Assembly (NCBI GenBank): GCA_963969595.1
Contig: OZ018415.1
Coordinates: 8,990,001 to 9,054,000 of the forward strand
Direction: 5' to 3'
Source: Neckera pumila
Lineage: Eukaryota > Streptophyta > Bryopsida > Hypnales > Neckeraceae
DNA length: 64,000 nucleotides
Below, piece after piece: positions 50,313-60,610 of this stretch. The notes beneath the pieces are model-generated. The model saw only the letters and a list, made by a program, of their open reading frames with translations, was not told where the DNA came from and ran no database searches. Within the stretch, counting starts at the first letter, position 1, and the number at the start of each line of letters is the position of its first letter. The position numbers and the translations under genes are program-made.

Positions 50313-51361
50313 TTAACCCCTACAAGACCGGCATGCAATTTTTTAATGTATAGAAACTTTGGGTAGGTACGTGTGATTAGAGATTTCTATATTTTAGGTC
50401 GAAAGTTTAATAGAAGGTAGGCGCTAGGAATATCTTTCATATGCATTAAATTCATGACATTTGGAAATGTAAGTCAAAAGTTATGGCCTAATATGTTACT
50501 TTTTTTTTAACTGGGCAATTTGGCCAGATAAAAAAAAATCACTTTTTTCAAAAACAAAAATTTGAAATTGATTCTCTAGAGTAATATATACGGGAGAATC
50601 TTTGAATCAACCCATTTTGATTAATGAGTCAAAAGTCATGAAGATTTTTAGTTCGTGGGTAGTTATGGATTCTCTACTCTAAAATAAATTCTAAAGTCCT
50701 TTATCTTATTCAATTCTCAATATTTTTTGAAAAGAATAAAATTATAGGATGTAGATTGATTACTACAACATTGCAACCATTGGGATTGGCATTTCTCAAT
50801 TCTATAATTAAATTCTTGACAATTTAGTAAATTGAATCATTCTTTACTACTATCTACTTACTATTTTTTTCCTATATGTTGTACAATTTAAAATGATCTG
50901 AATTTTTTTATGCATGCAACCAACTTGTCTAGAAAAAAGAATTCAAGGAAGCACCATCATTTTGGAGATTTTTTCATCGAAAAGTGAGCTTGTGAAGTGC
51001 AGCTGCCCTGTTTTTTGCAGCCAAAAAATTGATTTCTGGGAATTTGAATGCTTATATCTTGCAATCTACGCAGTGGAAATTTCTGAAATTTTTACCACAT
51101 GTTCTCAAGTTAGCATGCTACAAAACCTATAGTTACATGTTTCATAAAAAGTTTTTTTGAATTCTATAATTAAATTCTTGACAATTTTTGCCACATGTTT
51201 TCAAATCAGATTTTTACCACATGTTTTCAAATTCTACTACAAGATCCTAGGGTTACACGTGTCCTAAAAAGTTTTTATTTCAAAATTGAATACTTGTACT
51301 AAAAATGGCAATTTTTGAGTATTTTTTGATGAAAACATAGTCATGGAACTTTAGGGGTTAA
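50313..51361 (-). mobile_element. TTAA-flanked inverted-repeat element, copy 4
   Basis: It starts TTAACCCCTACAAGACCGG and ends GGAACTTTAGGGGTTAA, 1049 bases, inverted relative to 46335. Near 51130-51250 it has a short internal duplication (TTTTTGCCACATGTTTTCAAAT). It lies inside a GGRTNATTGCAAG-family remnant. Confidence 0.75.
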
Positions 51362-52073
51362 AATTAGAATTTACAAAAAAATTAATGGTCAATGTATGGG
51401 TCATTGCAAGAAAAACCCCACTATTTTTGTAGTGTTTGTATAGTACTCATGTAGAGTACTTTAAAATGAGAAGAACAATTTTAGAGAAACATGAAAAATA
51501 TGTCCAATGTATACATCTTTATGAAGAAGGTATCTTAGGAAGGAAAAGTATAGAAAATGTTTCTAAATAGGAGAACTAGAAAAGTGCAAGATCTCATAAA
51601 ACTAGTTACTTTGATATTTAAATTATAAAAAAGAGGAAAAGCAATTTTAACATAACAAAAAAATTTGGTAATTTAGAAAGAGTTGATGGTATTGAGATTT
51701 TACCAAAAGAATGATCTTAGAGCCATCTTCAATATTCAAAAATTGTGTGCAATAATGAAAGTGTTATTTGCACTCATGTGGTGAACATAAAATAATATAC
51801 TTTCAGATGTCCTCTGGTAGGAATTTGCTTTCCTACTATGCAAATAGACCATGAAAATTTTAGCTCTAGATCATTAACTTTGGAGACTCCTAATATAGTA
51901 AAACCATCTAAACCTCAAAATGCATGTGGCAAACTAATAAAAAAAAATTCAAACATAGAATAATTTTTTTTAATTTATAAAAAAAAAAGGGATTTAATTA
52001 CTATCAAGTAAGATATACTCAATAGAAATTTCATACTCACTAGTGTGGCCCTGTGCCGTTGGCCCAATTTTCA

Positions 52074-52146
52074 TCCACTCCCAGTTCCACTCCTGGTTCC
52101 ACTCCCGGTTCCACTCCCGGTTCCATTCCCGGTTCCACTCCCAGTA
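52074..52146. repeat. 12-base minisatellite CCACTCCCGGTT
   Basis: Six tandem copies of CCACTCCCGGTT with single-base variants (CCACTCCCAGTT, CCACTCCTGGTT, CCATTCCCGGTT). Confidence 0.9.
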
Positions 52147-52341
52147 CCAAGAACGCCACCAAAATCAAAGTAAAAGTAATTTTCTAAATTTTTAATCAAT
52201 AAATACTTTGAAATTCAATAACTTTTGCACCACCACTCCAAACGCCACGAAACCAAGCTGGTGCACCCCTCCTCGGCGAGAGCTTTCCAACAGTACCAAG
52301 CATGCGGCCGGGGGATGCACGGTTCGGGAGATCTCAACGTA

Positions 52342-52395
52342 ATAAACAAAACAAACAAACAAACAAACAAACAAACAAACAAACAAACAAACAAA
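52342..52395. repeat. (AAAC)n microsatellite
   Basis: About twelve uninterrupted AAAC units. Open frames with repeated FVCLFVCL on the minus strand are artefacts of this run. Confidence 0.95.
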
Positions 52396-52500
52396 TTTAA
52401 GGTATAGATTGGAATTATAACATTCAAAAGTTATAGCCTATGATAACAACACCACTCCAATTGTGACGGAAAATAGGATTGGTGTTTTTTGCAATGACCC

Positions 52501-53676
52501 GTGTACTTTTAAGAAGATTGTGTTTTAGGAAGATATAGCATAGACAATTTCATTAAGTAGGAGAACTAAACAATCTCAAGCAAATAGAGACTCTGATGTA
52601 TTGATTTGGAAAAAATAGGAAAAAAATTTAAAGATTTAAAAAGATTGACCATTTGTAACAATTTTATGGAGATAGTCATTCACCAAAAGGACCACCAAAA
52701 TAATATTTTATATGTTTGGAATGCAAGAATAAAGAAGCTCACTTTGTGCACTTCCGTACAATATATAATTCACTATTTAAATTTTTTTTAACTAGTAGCT
52801 ACATAAGTCTACCTAAAGACCATTCCCTCCAAGTTTAAGCTCTAAATTCGTTTTTTTGGATGTTGGATAGTACTACCCCTCCAAAATTGGCAAGAGTGGC
52901 AAAAATCGGGGGATATTTTGGATAGGAATACATTTTGAAAATGGAAAAAAATTATTAAGAAGTATAAGAGTCATAAGTACCTTCCTTATGAAGCTTGAGT
53001 CATTCGGAGCCAGAACTTAAAAGCTATGGCCAAAAAATAGAAAACAAATGAACATACATATTGTGATAGAAAAAATATCGGAGTGTTTCTTGCAATCATC
53101 CATAGATCAATATTGACAAAATCAATACATGAAGATGTCTTAAATGAGTGATGTTTTTCTCATGTTAGATACAAACAATAATTGGAATTATGAACAAGAA
53201 ATGAGATTGGCCAAAATTAAATCTCAACTCTTGTTCCAAGTCCCAACACTTTAGGACAAAAACTTTCCAAAATCAAATCACATGTGGACTTAAAACATGA
53301 GATTTAAATCATGTGGACATAATATAATGATCCTACAAGTCCCAATTGGTTAGCTTTCTACCAATCAAAAATGCAGTGGAACTTGAAACTTGGAATGTAG
53401 CAAAATTGCTCCTAAAGTTAAAAAAGGTTAAACCATACAAACATATTGAAAATGAGTTCAAATGTCATTCTGAATAGTATCAAGAGAATGCAGGATAATA
53501 GAGTTAATTGTAAAGTGTGTGCAATGTGGGACTAGGAGCCAGAGTTTAAAAAAAATCATGTCAAAATTCCTCAGACTCTCAGAACACCAAAATTGGGGTC
53601 ATATAGAGTTTGGTGTTGTGTTTCTTTTGTTAGGAAACTTAGTTACCTTCTTCTGACAGGGGACAACCTATATGAG
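52501..53676. other. AT-rich stretch without genes
   Basis: No gene was recognised. Sequence at 52510-53095 resembles interiors of the GGRTNATTGCAAG family and ends TTTCTTGCAATCATCC, so it is probably another degenerate copy without a clear left end. Confidence 0.45.
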
Positions 53677-54611
53677 TAACCCCTAAAGGTTTAGGACTAT
53701 ATTTTCACCAAAAACACTCCAAAATTGTCATTTCTAATACAAGTATCAAATTTTAGAAAAAAAGCATTTTGGGACACATGTAACCGTAGGATCTTGTAGT
53801 GCGCTGGTTTCAGAAGATTTAAAAAAACATTCAGAATTTTCCACCATGTAGATTGCAGCCTTGCAGGATATTCGTATTTGAATTGAGAAAAATCGTTTTT
53901 TGGGCCCTGCAAAAAACCAGGCAACTGCACTTCACAAGGTCACACTTGTATGAAAAAATGTCCAAAATGGTGGTTACTCTTTGGAATCATTCTTCAAAGC
54001 AAGTTGGCTACATGCTTGAAAAATTTCAGATCATTTGGAATTGTATAACATATAGGAAAAAAATAGTAAGTAGAAAGAAGTAGAGAATGATTCAAAACAC
54101 TAAATTGTTAAGAATTTAATAATGAAATTGAAAAATGCCAATACCAATGGTTCTAATGTTTTAATAATCAATCTACACCTAATGCTTTTATTCATTTTCA
54201 AAAATATTGCAAATTGAGTTAAATAAAGGACTTCAAAGTTCATTTTAAAGAGTAGAGATTCCATCACTATCTACAAACTAAAATTCTTCATAATTTTCAT
54301 CTCATTAATCAAAATGGATTAATTCAAAGTTTTCTATGTATACACAAATCTTGATAACCAATTTCATATTTTTATTTATTTTTTAAATGACTATTTAAGA
54401 ATTTTTTGAGCTGCTCGTTGAGCATTGAAAATCACATATCATACAATAACTATTTAACTATGTGGTCAAAAGTTATGAAAATTGTTGGGCCTTAAAGCTA
54501 CTCCTTGGGCAAATGTTGTGTGAAAATTTCAAAGAAAAAAGATAAAAATTCCTCTTGAAGTAAGCTGCCCCCAAATCCTATGTTCTTCAAAAAGCATGCT
54601 TTAGGGGTTAA
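53677..54611 (+). mobile_element. TTAA-flanked inverted-repeat element, copy 5
   Basis: It starts GTAACCCCTAAAGGTTTAGG (first base of the TTAA changed) and ends GCTTTAGGGGTTAA, 935 bases. Its segment CTTCAAAGTTCATTTTAAAGAGTAGAG (TTAA at 54245-54248) is the uninterrupted site corresponding to the nested insertion at 57711. Confidence 0.75.
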
Positions 54612-54944
54612 CTCTAATGTGTATGAAAATTCTACAAGAATCCTACTGAAATTATATAGCTAGGATGCCATATTACTTCTGCAAAGGTAATAACGTTGTA
54701 TACTTTTCTATAATTATATTTGTATTTTTGAAATTAAAAAATACTAATATTACACTAATAAAATTAGAATAATGTTGGAGATTCTTTATAGTGAACCACC
54801 TTCCCCTCCCTTTTCCCTAAAATTTTATTCAATTCAAAATTTATAGGAAGAATATCCTTAATAAATGTAATAAACTTGCACAAAAATTTGCCTAAAAAAT
54901 ATACCAAATTGATTATTCAAATCAAAGCATTCTTATACAAGCTG

Positions 54945-55129
54945 TTAACCCTTAATTGCTCAATTGACCATATGTGGTTGATCCAAAATTTCAAGCTCAT
55001 TTTGGTGTAGACAATTAAATTCCTTTGACCGGTTTAAAAATATTTATAGGAAGTATTGAAGGTTAACTATTGAAAACTTTTAGTTTTTATTGAAAAAGAT
55101 AAATATTTGATTTTTGAAAGATCCTCAAA

Positions 55130-55192
<63 letters not shown>

Positions 55193-55814
55193 TTGAATGG
55201 AAGATTAATTAGCTTGTGAATTTTATTTGATTTCCCAGCTTTAAACAAAGCTTAACAATTTCACTTGATTTGAGATATAAAAATTGTACTTATCCATTTG
55301 CTTTGAAAATGGTCCCAATGGAAAGAATAAAGTGTTTTAATGATTTTTACTATTGAAAATTTAGATATGCAAGTGTTGATTTGGAGTTATTTGCAAATTC
55401 TACTTATAAAAAAAATTGCATTTCAACAATTGCAAGGTGGATTGTGTAATGAGTTAGATAGGTCTTCATTTGAACTTTAAGGTTTTTGAAAGTGCATTTT
55501 AGTGTGCTCGCACAACTTCTAATTGTTCACGTAACCCCCAATCCCAAAAAACACTTATATGCAAATTTCACAAACATTGTGGGTAAAATCAACATACTAA
55601 AAATAGGATATGTACATTTCTCTTGTTATAATCTTGCAACTCCTATGTAATTTCACACTCAAAATTGACATGCATACTAATAATAAGCTCTTCAAACAGC
55701 TATACAGTTAAATTTTGAAAAAAATCAACTTGCTTTATTGGAGATAACTGTAAGTTCATGTTGTTTTCTCATAGGAAAAACACACTTGGAAAGGTTTGGG
55801 CACTTGGGGGTTAA
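54945..55814. mobile_element. TTAA-flanked inverted-repeat element, divergent copy
   Basis: It starts TTAACCCTTAATTGCTC and ends GGGCACTTGGGGGTTAA, 870 bases. The ends are only partly complementary, and the interior does not match the other copies, so this is a separate subfamily. It contains the (AT)n run at 55133-55190. Confidence 0.55.
55133..55190. repeat. (AT)n microsatellite
   Basis: Uninterrupted run of about 29 AT units. Confidence 0.95.
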
Positions 55815-55917
55815 TCGAGTATGAAAATAATTTTATTGCAACAAAAGCAATGTTGCTAACTTTAAAAGTAGTGAACAATCAAAATAGAAGAATCAAACAC
55901 TTAATCTTTAAAGCCTA

Positions 55918-56245
55918 TGATGGCCAATTTCATTAAAATGGCGGTATTATGTTACTTTTGGCATTTGTAACACTTAAGATCCTGCGGTCTAAATTATTAA
56001 ATCTGTATCTAAAAATCTATGCCAATTCTAGATTTTTGAAATTTATAAAAGTCTTAGATATATGAAATCTATACCAGTCGTAGATTTTTTAGACTACGCG
56101 GTTTGAAATCTATAAGAGTCCTAGATTTTTGAAATCTATAACTAGCCTAGATGTCTATGATGTATACCATTCCTAGATATCACTTTTGTGGAGTAGACTA
56201 AAAATAGCACATGGAATACCACCATTTTAACGTAATTTGCCATCA
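55918..56245. mobile_element. Short MITE, GGCAATTTCATTAAAATGGCG family, copy 2
   Basis: It starts TGATGGCCAATTTCATTAAA and ends with the near complement GCCATCA; terminal inverted repeats are about 31 bases with four mismatches. The interior has degenerate copies of CCTAGATTTTTGAAATCTAT. The terminus matches the element at 25215. Confidence 0.75.
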
Positions 56246-56255
56246 TGACTATATT

Positions 56256-57181
56256 TTAATCCCTAATGGCCTAAGGCCTTTTTTCTACCAAAAAACACCC
56301 AAAACTGCCATTTTTTTAGCAAAGAGTGAAAAAATTAAAAATGTTTTTTTTTGCATATCTAATTGTAGGATCATATACCTAACTAGTATGAGAATGTGTG
56401 GAAAAAATTTCAGAATCTTTGACTGCACAGATTGCAAGATATCTATGTTTAAAGTAGAAAAAACAAATTTTCCAACACATTGTGGGACTGGATTTTTTGA
56501 CTATGAACATTTTTAACTTGAAATTTTTACACTATAGAGTTTTGAGCTTTAAATGTTTATAGTGGAAAATTGAGTTGACAATGTACCCAAAAAAAAAAAA
56601 AAATTTAATTTAATTTTCATTATTGAAAAAATTGTTAAGTAGAAGTAGGTACAAGATAGAAGGAAAATCTAAAATATTCATATACTTTAGATGGAATTAA
56701 AATGCACTAATCCCAAGGGTCAGATTTTTCTAGCAAGTAAAATTTAACCATGCAAAAAAAAAAATTCGAAAAATTGGAAAAATTGCATTCAGAAATGAAC
56801 CCTGCAAGTTATTTTTTTCAGAAAGATGCTCTAACTACCCAAAAAACAAGAATGTCCATAACTTTCTCATAACAAATCCAAATGAAATAATTCAAAGCTT
56901 TTTAGATAGACAAAAATATAATCTATGAGAAAAAAATACTAAAAAAAAAGAAAAAAAAGTGCACATTTTTTTTGTTGCCTGCCGTCCCCCATTTTGAGCT
57001 TATTTGGTCATATCTTTTGTTCTCGGGCACCGATTGGGAAAAAAGTTATATTCCCATGAAGCTAATTATTTTTTCTACCTCCCAAAAAACTTTCAAAAAA
57101 TCAAGAGAAAATTTCAGCCCGTAGGTACCTACCCCAAAAAGCATTTGTCCCCTGAAGGGACAACTTGCTTTTAGGGGTTAA
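56256..57181 (+). mobile_element. TTAA-flanked inverted-repeat element, copy 6
   Basis: It starts TTAATCCCTAATGGCCTAAGG and ends GCTTTTAGGGGTTAA, 926 bases, nearly the same length as copy 1, whose interior it follows closely (for example TTTGACTGCACAGATTGCAAG). Its right TTAA is shared with the next element. Confidence 0.75.
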
Positions 57182-57710
57182 CTGAAACTTTCAAAAGCTG
57201 CCATTTCTAGAACAAGTATCAAATTTTTCAAAAAAAACTTTTTGGAACACACGTAACTGTAGGATCTTGTAGTACGCTGACTTAAAATCATGTGATAAAA
57301 ATTTCAAAAATTTCCACAAGGCGGATTGCAAGATATAAGCATTCAAATTCCTTGAAATCATTTTTTTGGCCCTGCAAAAAACAAGGTAGCTGCACTTCAC
57401 AAGCTCACTTTTTGATGAAAAAATGTCCAAAATGGTGGCGCTTCTTTAGATTCTTTTTCCTAGACAAGTTGGCCACATGTTTGACAAATTTCACATCATT
57501 TGGAATTGTACAACATATAGGAAAAAAATAATAAGCAGACAACAGTAGAGGATGGTTCAAAATACTAAATTATTAAGAATTTAATTATGGAATTAAAAAA
57601 TGCCAATCCCAATGTTTGCAATGTTATAATAAACAACCTACATCCTATGATTTTTATTTTTATCAAAAAATATCAAAAATTGAATTAAATACCGGACTTC
57701 AAAGTTTATT

Positions 57711-58263
57711 TTAACCCCTAAAAGCCCAAGGGGTTTGGACAAAATACAAATGTGTTATAAAATATAAGTTCTAAAACTTTTTTGAAGTTTGCATCAAAGA
57801 AGATAATGTGAAGCATGAAAAGTAGAAAGCATCCGTACGGTCAAAATTGTAAAATTATTCTTAGATTTTTTTAAAATGAATTTTGAAGATATAACTTCAA
57901 AAATTCACCAAAAATACAATTTCTATTATTAGCATTTAATTTTTTTTTTGATTGGTTAAAATTGTGGTTTATATTGATTTGTGAAAAAATGCATGAGATC
58001 TAGTAATGAAAATACCAATATTTTCTCCAAATAGTAAATTTTTCAACACTAGGCAAATCTAGACACTTTGTGCTATTTCTCTTATAGTTTTTGTTTGATT
58101 GTAGTGATTTGAGTTTTGAGTATAAATATTGATAGACAACCCAATCTTTTGCAAAAAAAAAAAAAAAAAAAAAAAATTTTTTTTTTTTTCTTTTTTTGCC
58201 CGAAAATTTTGCCCAAAGTCGAGCAGCGACCATAAAATGGTCGCTTGAGCGTTTAGGGGTTAA
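57711..58263 (+). mobile_element. Nested TTAA-flanked element inside copy 7
   Basis: It starts TTAACCCCTAAAAGCCCAAGG and ends GAGCGTTTAGGGGTTAA, 553 bases. Immediately outside are CTTCAAAGTTTATT and GAGTAGAGAATCC; in copy 5 the same flanks are joined across a single TTAA. The insertion therefore duplicated TTAA. The interior is non-coding and includes an A-run/T-run. Confidence 0.85.
58153..58189. repeat. Poly-A followed by poly-T
   Basis: A run of about 24 A is followed directly by about 13 T, which can form a hairpin; assembly length may be unreliable here. Confidence 0.85.
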
Positions 58264-58623
58264 GAGTAGAGAATCCATAGCCGCCCACAAATAAAAAGTG
58301 CTCATAACTTTTGACTCAATAATCAAAATGAAATGATTCAAAGCTTCTACGTACACATAAATTGAGAAAACCAAATTCAATTTTTTTTTGGAAACAAGTT
58401 TTTTTTATCTGCTTGGACTGTCCAGATTGCCCATTTTACAATTAAAAAAATAGCATATTAGGCCATAACTTTTTATTTATTTTTCCAAATGTCATATGAA
58501 AGATATTCCTCATCCCTACCTTCTATTACAATTTGGGCAAAAATTGTGGAAATCTCTTGTTACACATATCTCTCTAAAATTTCTAGGAAGCCAAAAAATG
58601 CATGTTGGTCTTTTAGGGGTTAA

Positions 58624-59265
58624 AATTCATTAAAGGATGAAAAATTATTTAATAGTAATTGACCTATATATAAATTCTAAAAGATGGATTGATAAGCTTA
58701 AATTTATTAAAGTGTATATAATTTTTAAATTCAAATAATATATTAATATGTTTATCATTCAAGTATTTTGTATAAAATTTGAAAATTGTTAATATTTTAT
58801 ATTATTAGAGCACATTTTGTTGTTGATAAATATTATTTTTTACAAATAAATAAAGGCCATTTATATTATGCTGCATGAGTTTTTGTATAGCAATGCACTA
58901 ATTTTCATTATTTCATGAGATTTTCAGATTTTCAAAACAATACTATTAAATGGTGATCTACTATTAGAAAAAATTTCGACCCTTGGTGAAGGCCCTTTTA
59001 AGAACATGTGGTAGACTCCATTTTACATTTAAATATGTACTTTGAAAAAATCAGAAACATCCTCTATATCCGTAATGTACCTCATACAAGTATGATCATG
59101 ATTTTACCAGATCTTACCATATTGGTTGTAGAAAAGGGAGTACTATATTGTTATATTATATTCTATAAGTTTACTAGGGTTAATAACATTTGGTTTAATT
59201 ATGTTCTATTTCTTGATGAAGACCTTGGTACAATAATCTATAGAACAAATTTTGAATATATGCAA
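58624..59265. other. AT-rich stretch without genes
   Basis: No gene was recognised; a 114-codon plus-strand frame (59008-59352) has no domain and crosses into a repeat copy. Confidence 0.45.
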
Positions 59266-60610
59266 GTGATTGCAAGAAACACATGTACTATTTTTTGTCA
59301 TACTTTTACTTACGGATTTATTTTTTGGACATTACTTTTGTGCCCCAAATGACTTAAAATTTACAGATAAGGTATTCATGACTATTATATGCTTTGGCTA
59401 ACTTTTTTCCATTTCAATAATGTATTACTAATCCAAAAATGAATGTGGAATTAAAATTTGGAGGAGATGGTCTTTGAGGAGAATTACAGCTACTGTTTAA
59501 AAAAATTCTAAAAACAGTTAATTATATTTTATATGAAAGTCAACAAAGTGAGCTTTTTTTGCTTGCATTTTGAAACATGTAAAATATTACTTTGGTATTC
59601 TTTTGGTTGATGAACAATTGACCATTTGGATCATTGCAAGAACTGGTACTGGAATATTGTCGAAAGAGTGTACGGAAACTTCCTTCTGCAATAACTTTTG
59701 AAGTATAACTCACATGAAGTTGAAATTTTTATGAAAGATGTTTGTCTTGAGGTTAATCATATCTCATATTTTTCAGAATTTTTTAAAAATCATTTTATAT
59801 TTTAATTTAGCTAATTTGTCACACTTTGTAGTTTAAGGGTTTTGAGTATAATGGAGTCCCCAAATTTAATGATTTAGAGCTGAAATTTCTATGGTCTATT
59901 GGCATAGCAAGAACTTACATTTCTACCAACCTTGGGGAATTTAAACATATTTTATTTTGTGTTGTCTATGTCCATACAAAGAGGGCTCTCTTACATGTGT
60001 AGTTCTGAACATTTAAGATGGTTTCAAGATCAATTTTTGAATCAAATCTCTTCACCATAAAGTCTTCCTAAATGCTCTACTTTTAATTTCTTTAAGAATT
60101 TTTTTTTCTATTTTTTACAAATTAAAACATTAAAGTATGTTTTTTTTTCAAAATTTTAGTTCACTCTTTTTTGTGAATAACTTTTGACCTTGATTTTTTT
60201 TAGATCTAAAATTTTGGGAGATATGTTACTTTTAGTCTTGTACTAATTATCCTTATTTAATTTTGGTTTTAAAAATTCATATGCAAAAGCTCATGAATAT
60301 TGGAGTACTAGCCGAAAACAGGTCAAAGTGGAACAAATACAGATACTTTTTCTTGCAACAACCCATCTTTGTAGAGTTGTTATAAACGGTCTATTTTTTT
60401 TACTTTTTTATTTTTTTCTTTATTTTTACAAATTCAAACATCAAAATCTCTATTTTCTTAAGATTTAGGACTTATTTAGTTCTCCTACTTAGAAAATATA
60501 TCCATAATTTATCTTCCTAGCGTACAATCTTCTTAAAGGTGTATACATTGTCCATATTTTGAAAGTTTTTAAAAAATTGTTTTTCCAATTTTAAAGTATT
60601 CCCAAAAACT
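59266..60610. mobile_element. GGRTNATTGCAAG-family element, interrupted copy
   Basis: The left end reads GTGATTGCAAGAAACACATG. The following sequence aligns with the copy at 48290 up to GACCATTT (59627), then resumes after the nested element with TTTGTAGAGTTGTTATAAA (60367 on). The right terminus is not clear; the end is approximate. Confidence 0.6.
59628..60364. mobile_element. GGRTNATTGCAAG-family element nested in a relative
   Basis: It starts GGATCATTGCAAGAACTGG and ends TTTTTCTTGCAACAACCC, 737 bases, flanked by ATTT and ATCT. The uninterrupted relative at 48290-48952 shows the joined flanks (GACCATCTCGATAGAATTG). Confidence 0.7.

Larger units (their letters stand above)
51398..52500. 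mobile_element. GGRTNATTGCAAG-family element, copy 5
   Basis: It starts GGGTCATTGCAAGAAAAACCCC and ends GGTGTTTTTTGCAATGACCC, with 12-base perfect outer inverted repeats. Flanks are GTAT and GTGT. The 1103-base interior has acquired a 12-base minisatellite, an (AAAC)n run and a GC-richer segment (52230-52335) absent from shorter relatives. Confidence 0.7.
57178..58623 (+). mobile_element. TTAA-flanked inverted-repeat element, copy 7 (host of a nested copy)
   Basis: The right end reads GGTCTTTTAGGGGTTAA, and the interior matches copies 3 and 5 from 57190 onward. Without the 553-base nested insertion it would be about 890 bases. Its left TTAA is the right TTAA of copy 6, and the first CCCCTA bases are lost, as expected if copy 6 inserted at or replaced this end. 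Confidence 0.7.

Noticed and set aside
52192..52427. Frames with repeated FVCL on the minus strand
   Set aside because: They are translations of the (AAAC)n microsatellite.
59008..59352. 114-codon plus-strand frame
   Set aside because: It is AT-rich, has no domain and overlaps the start of a repeat copy.
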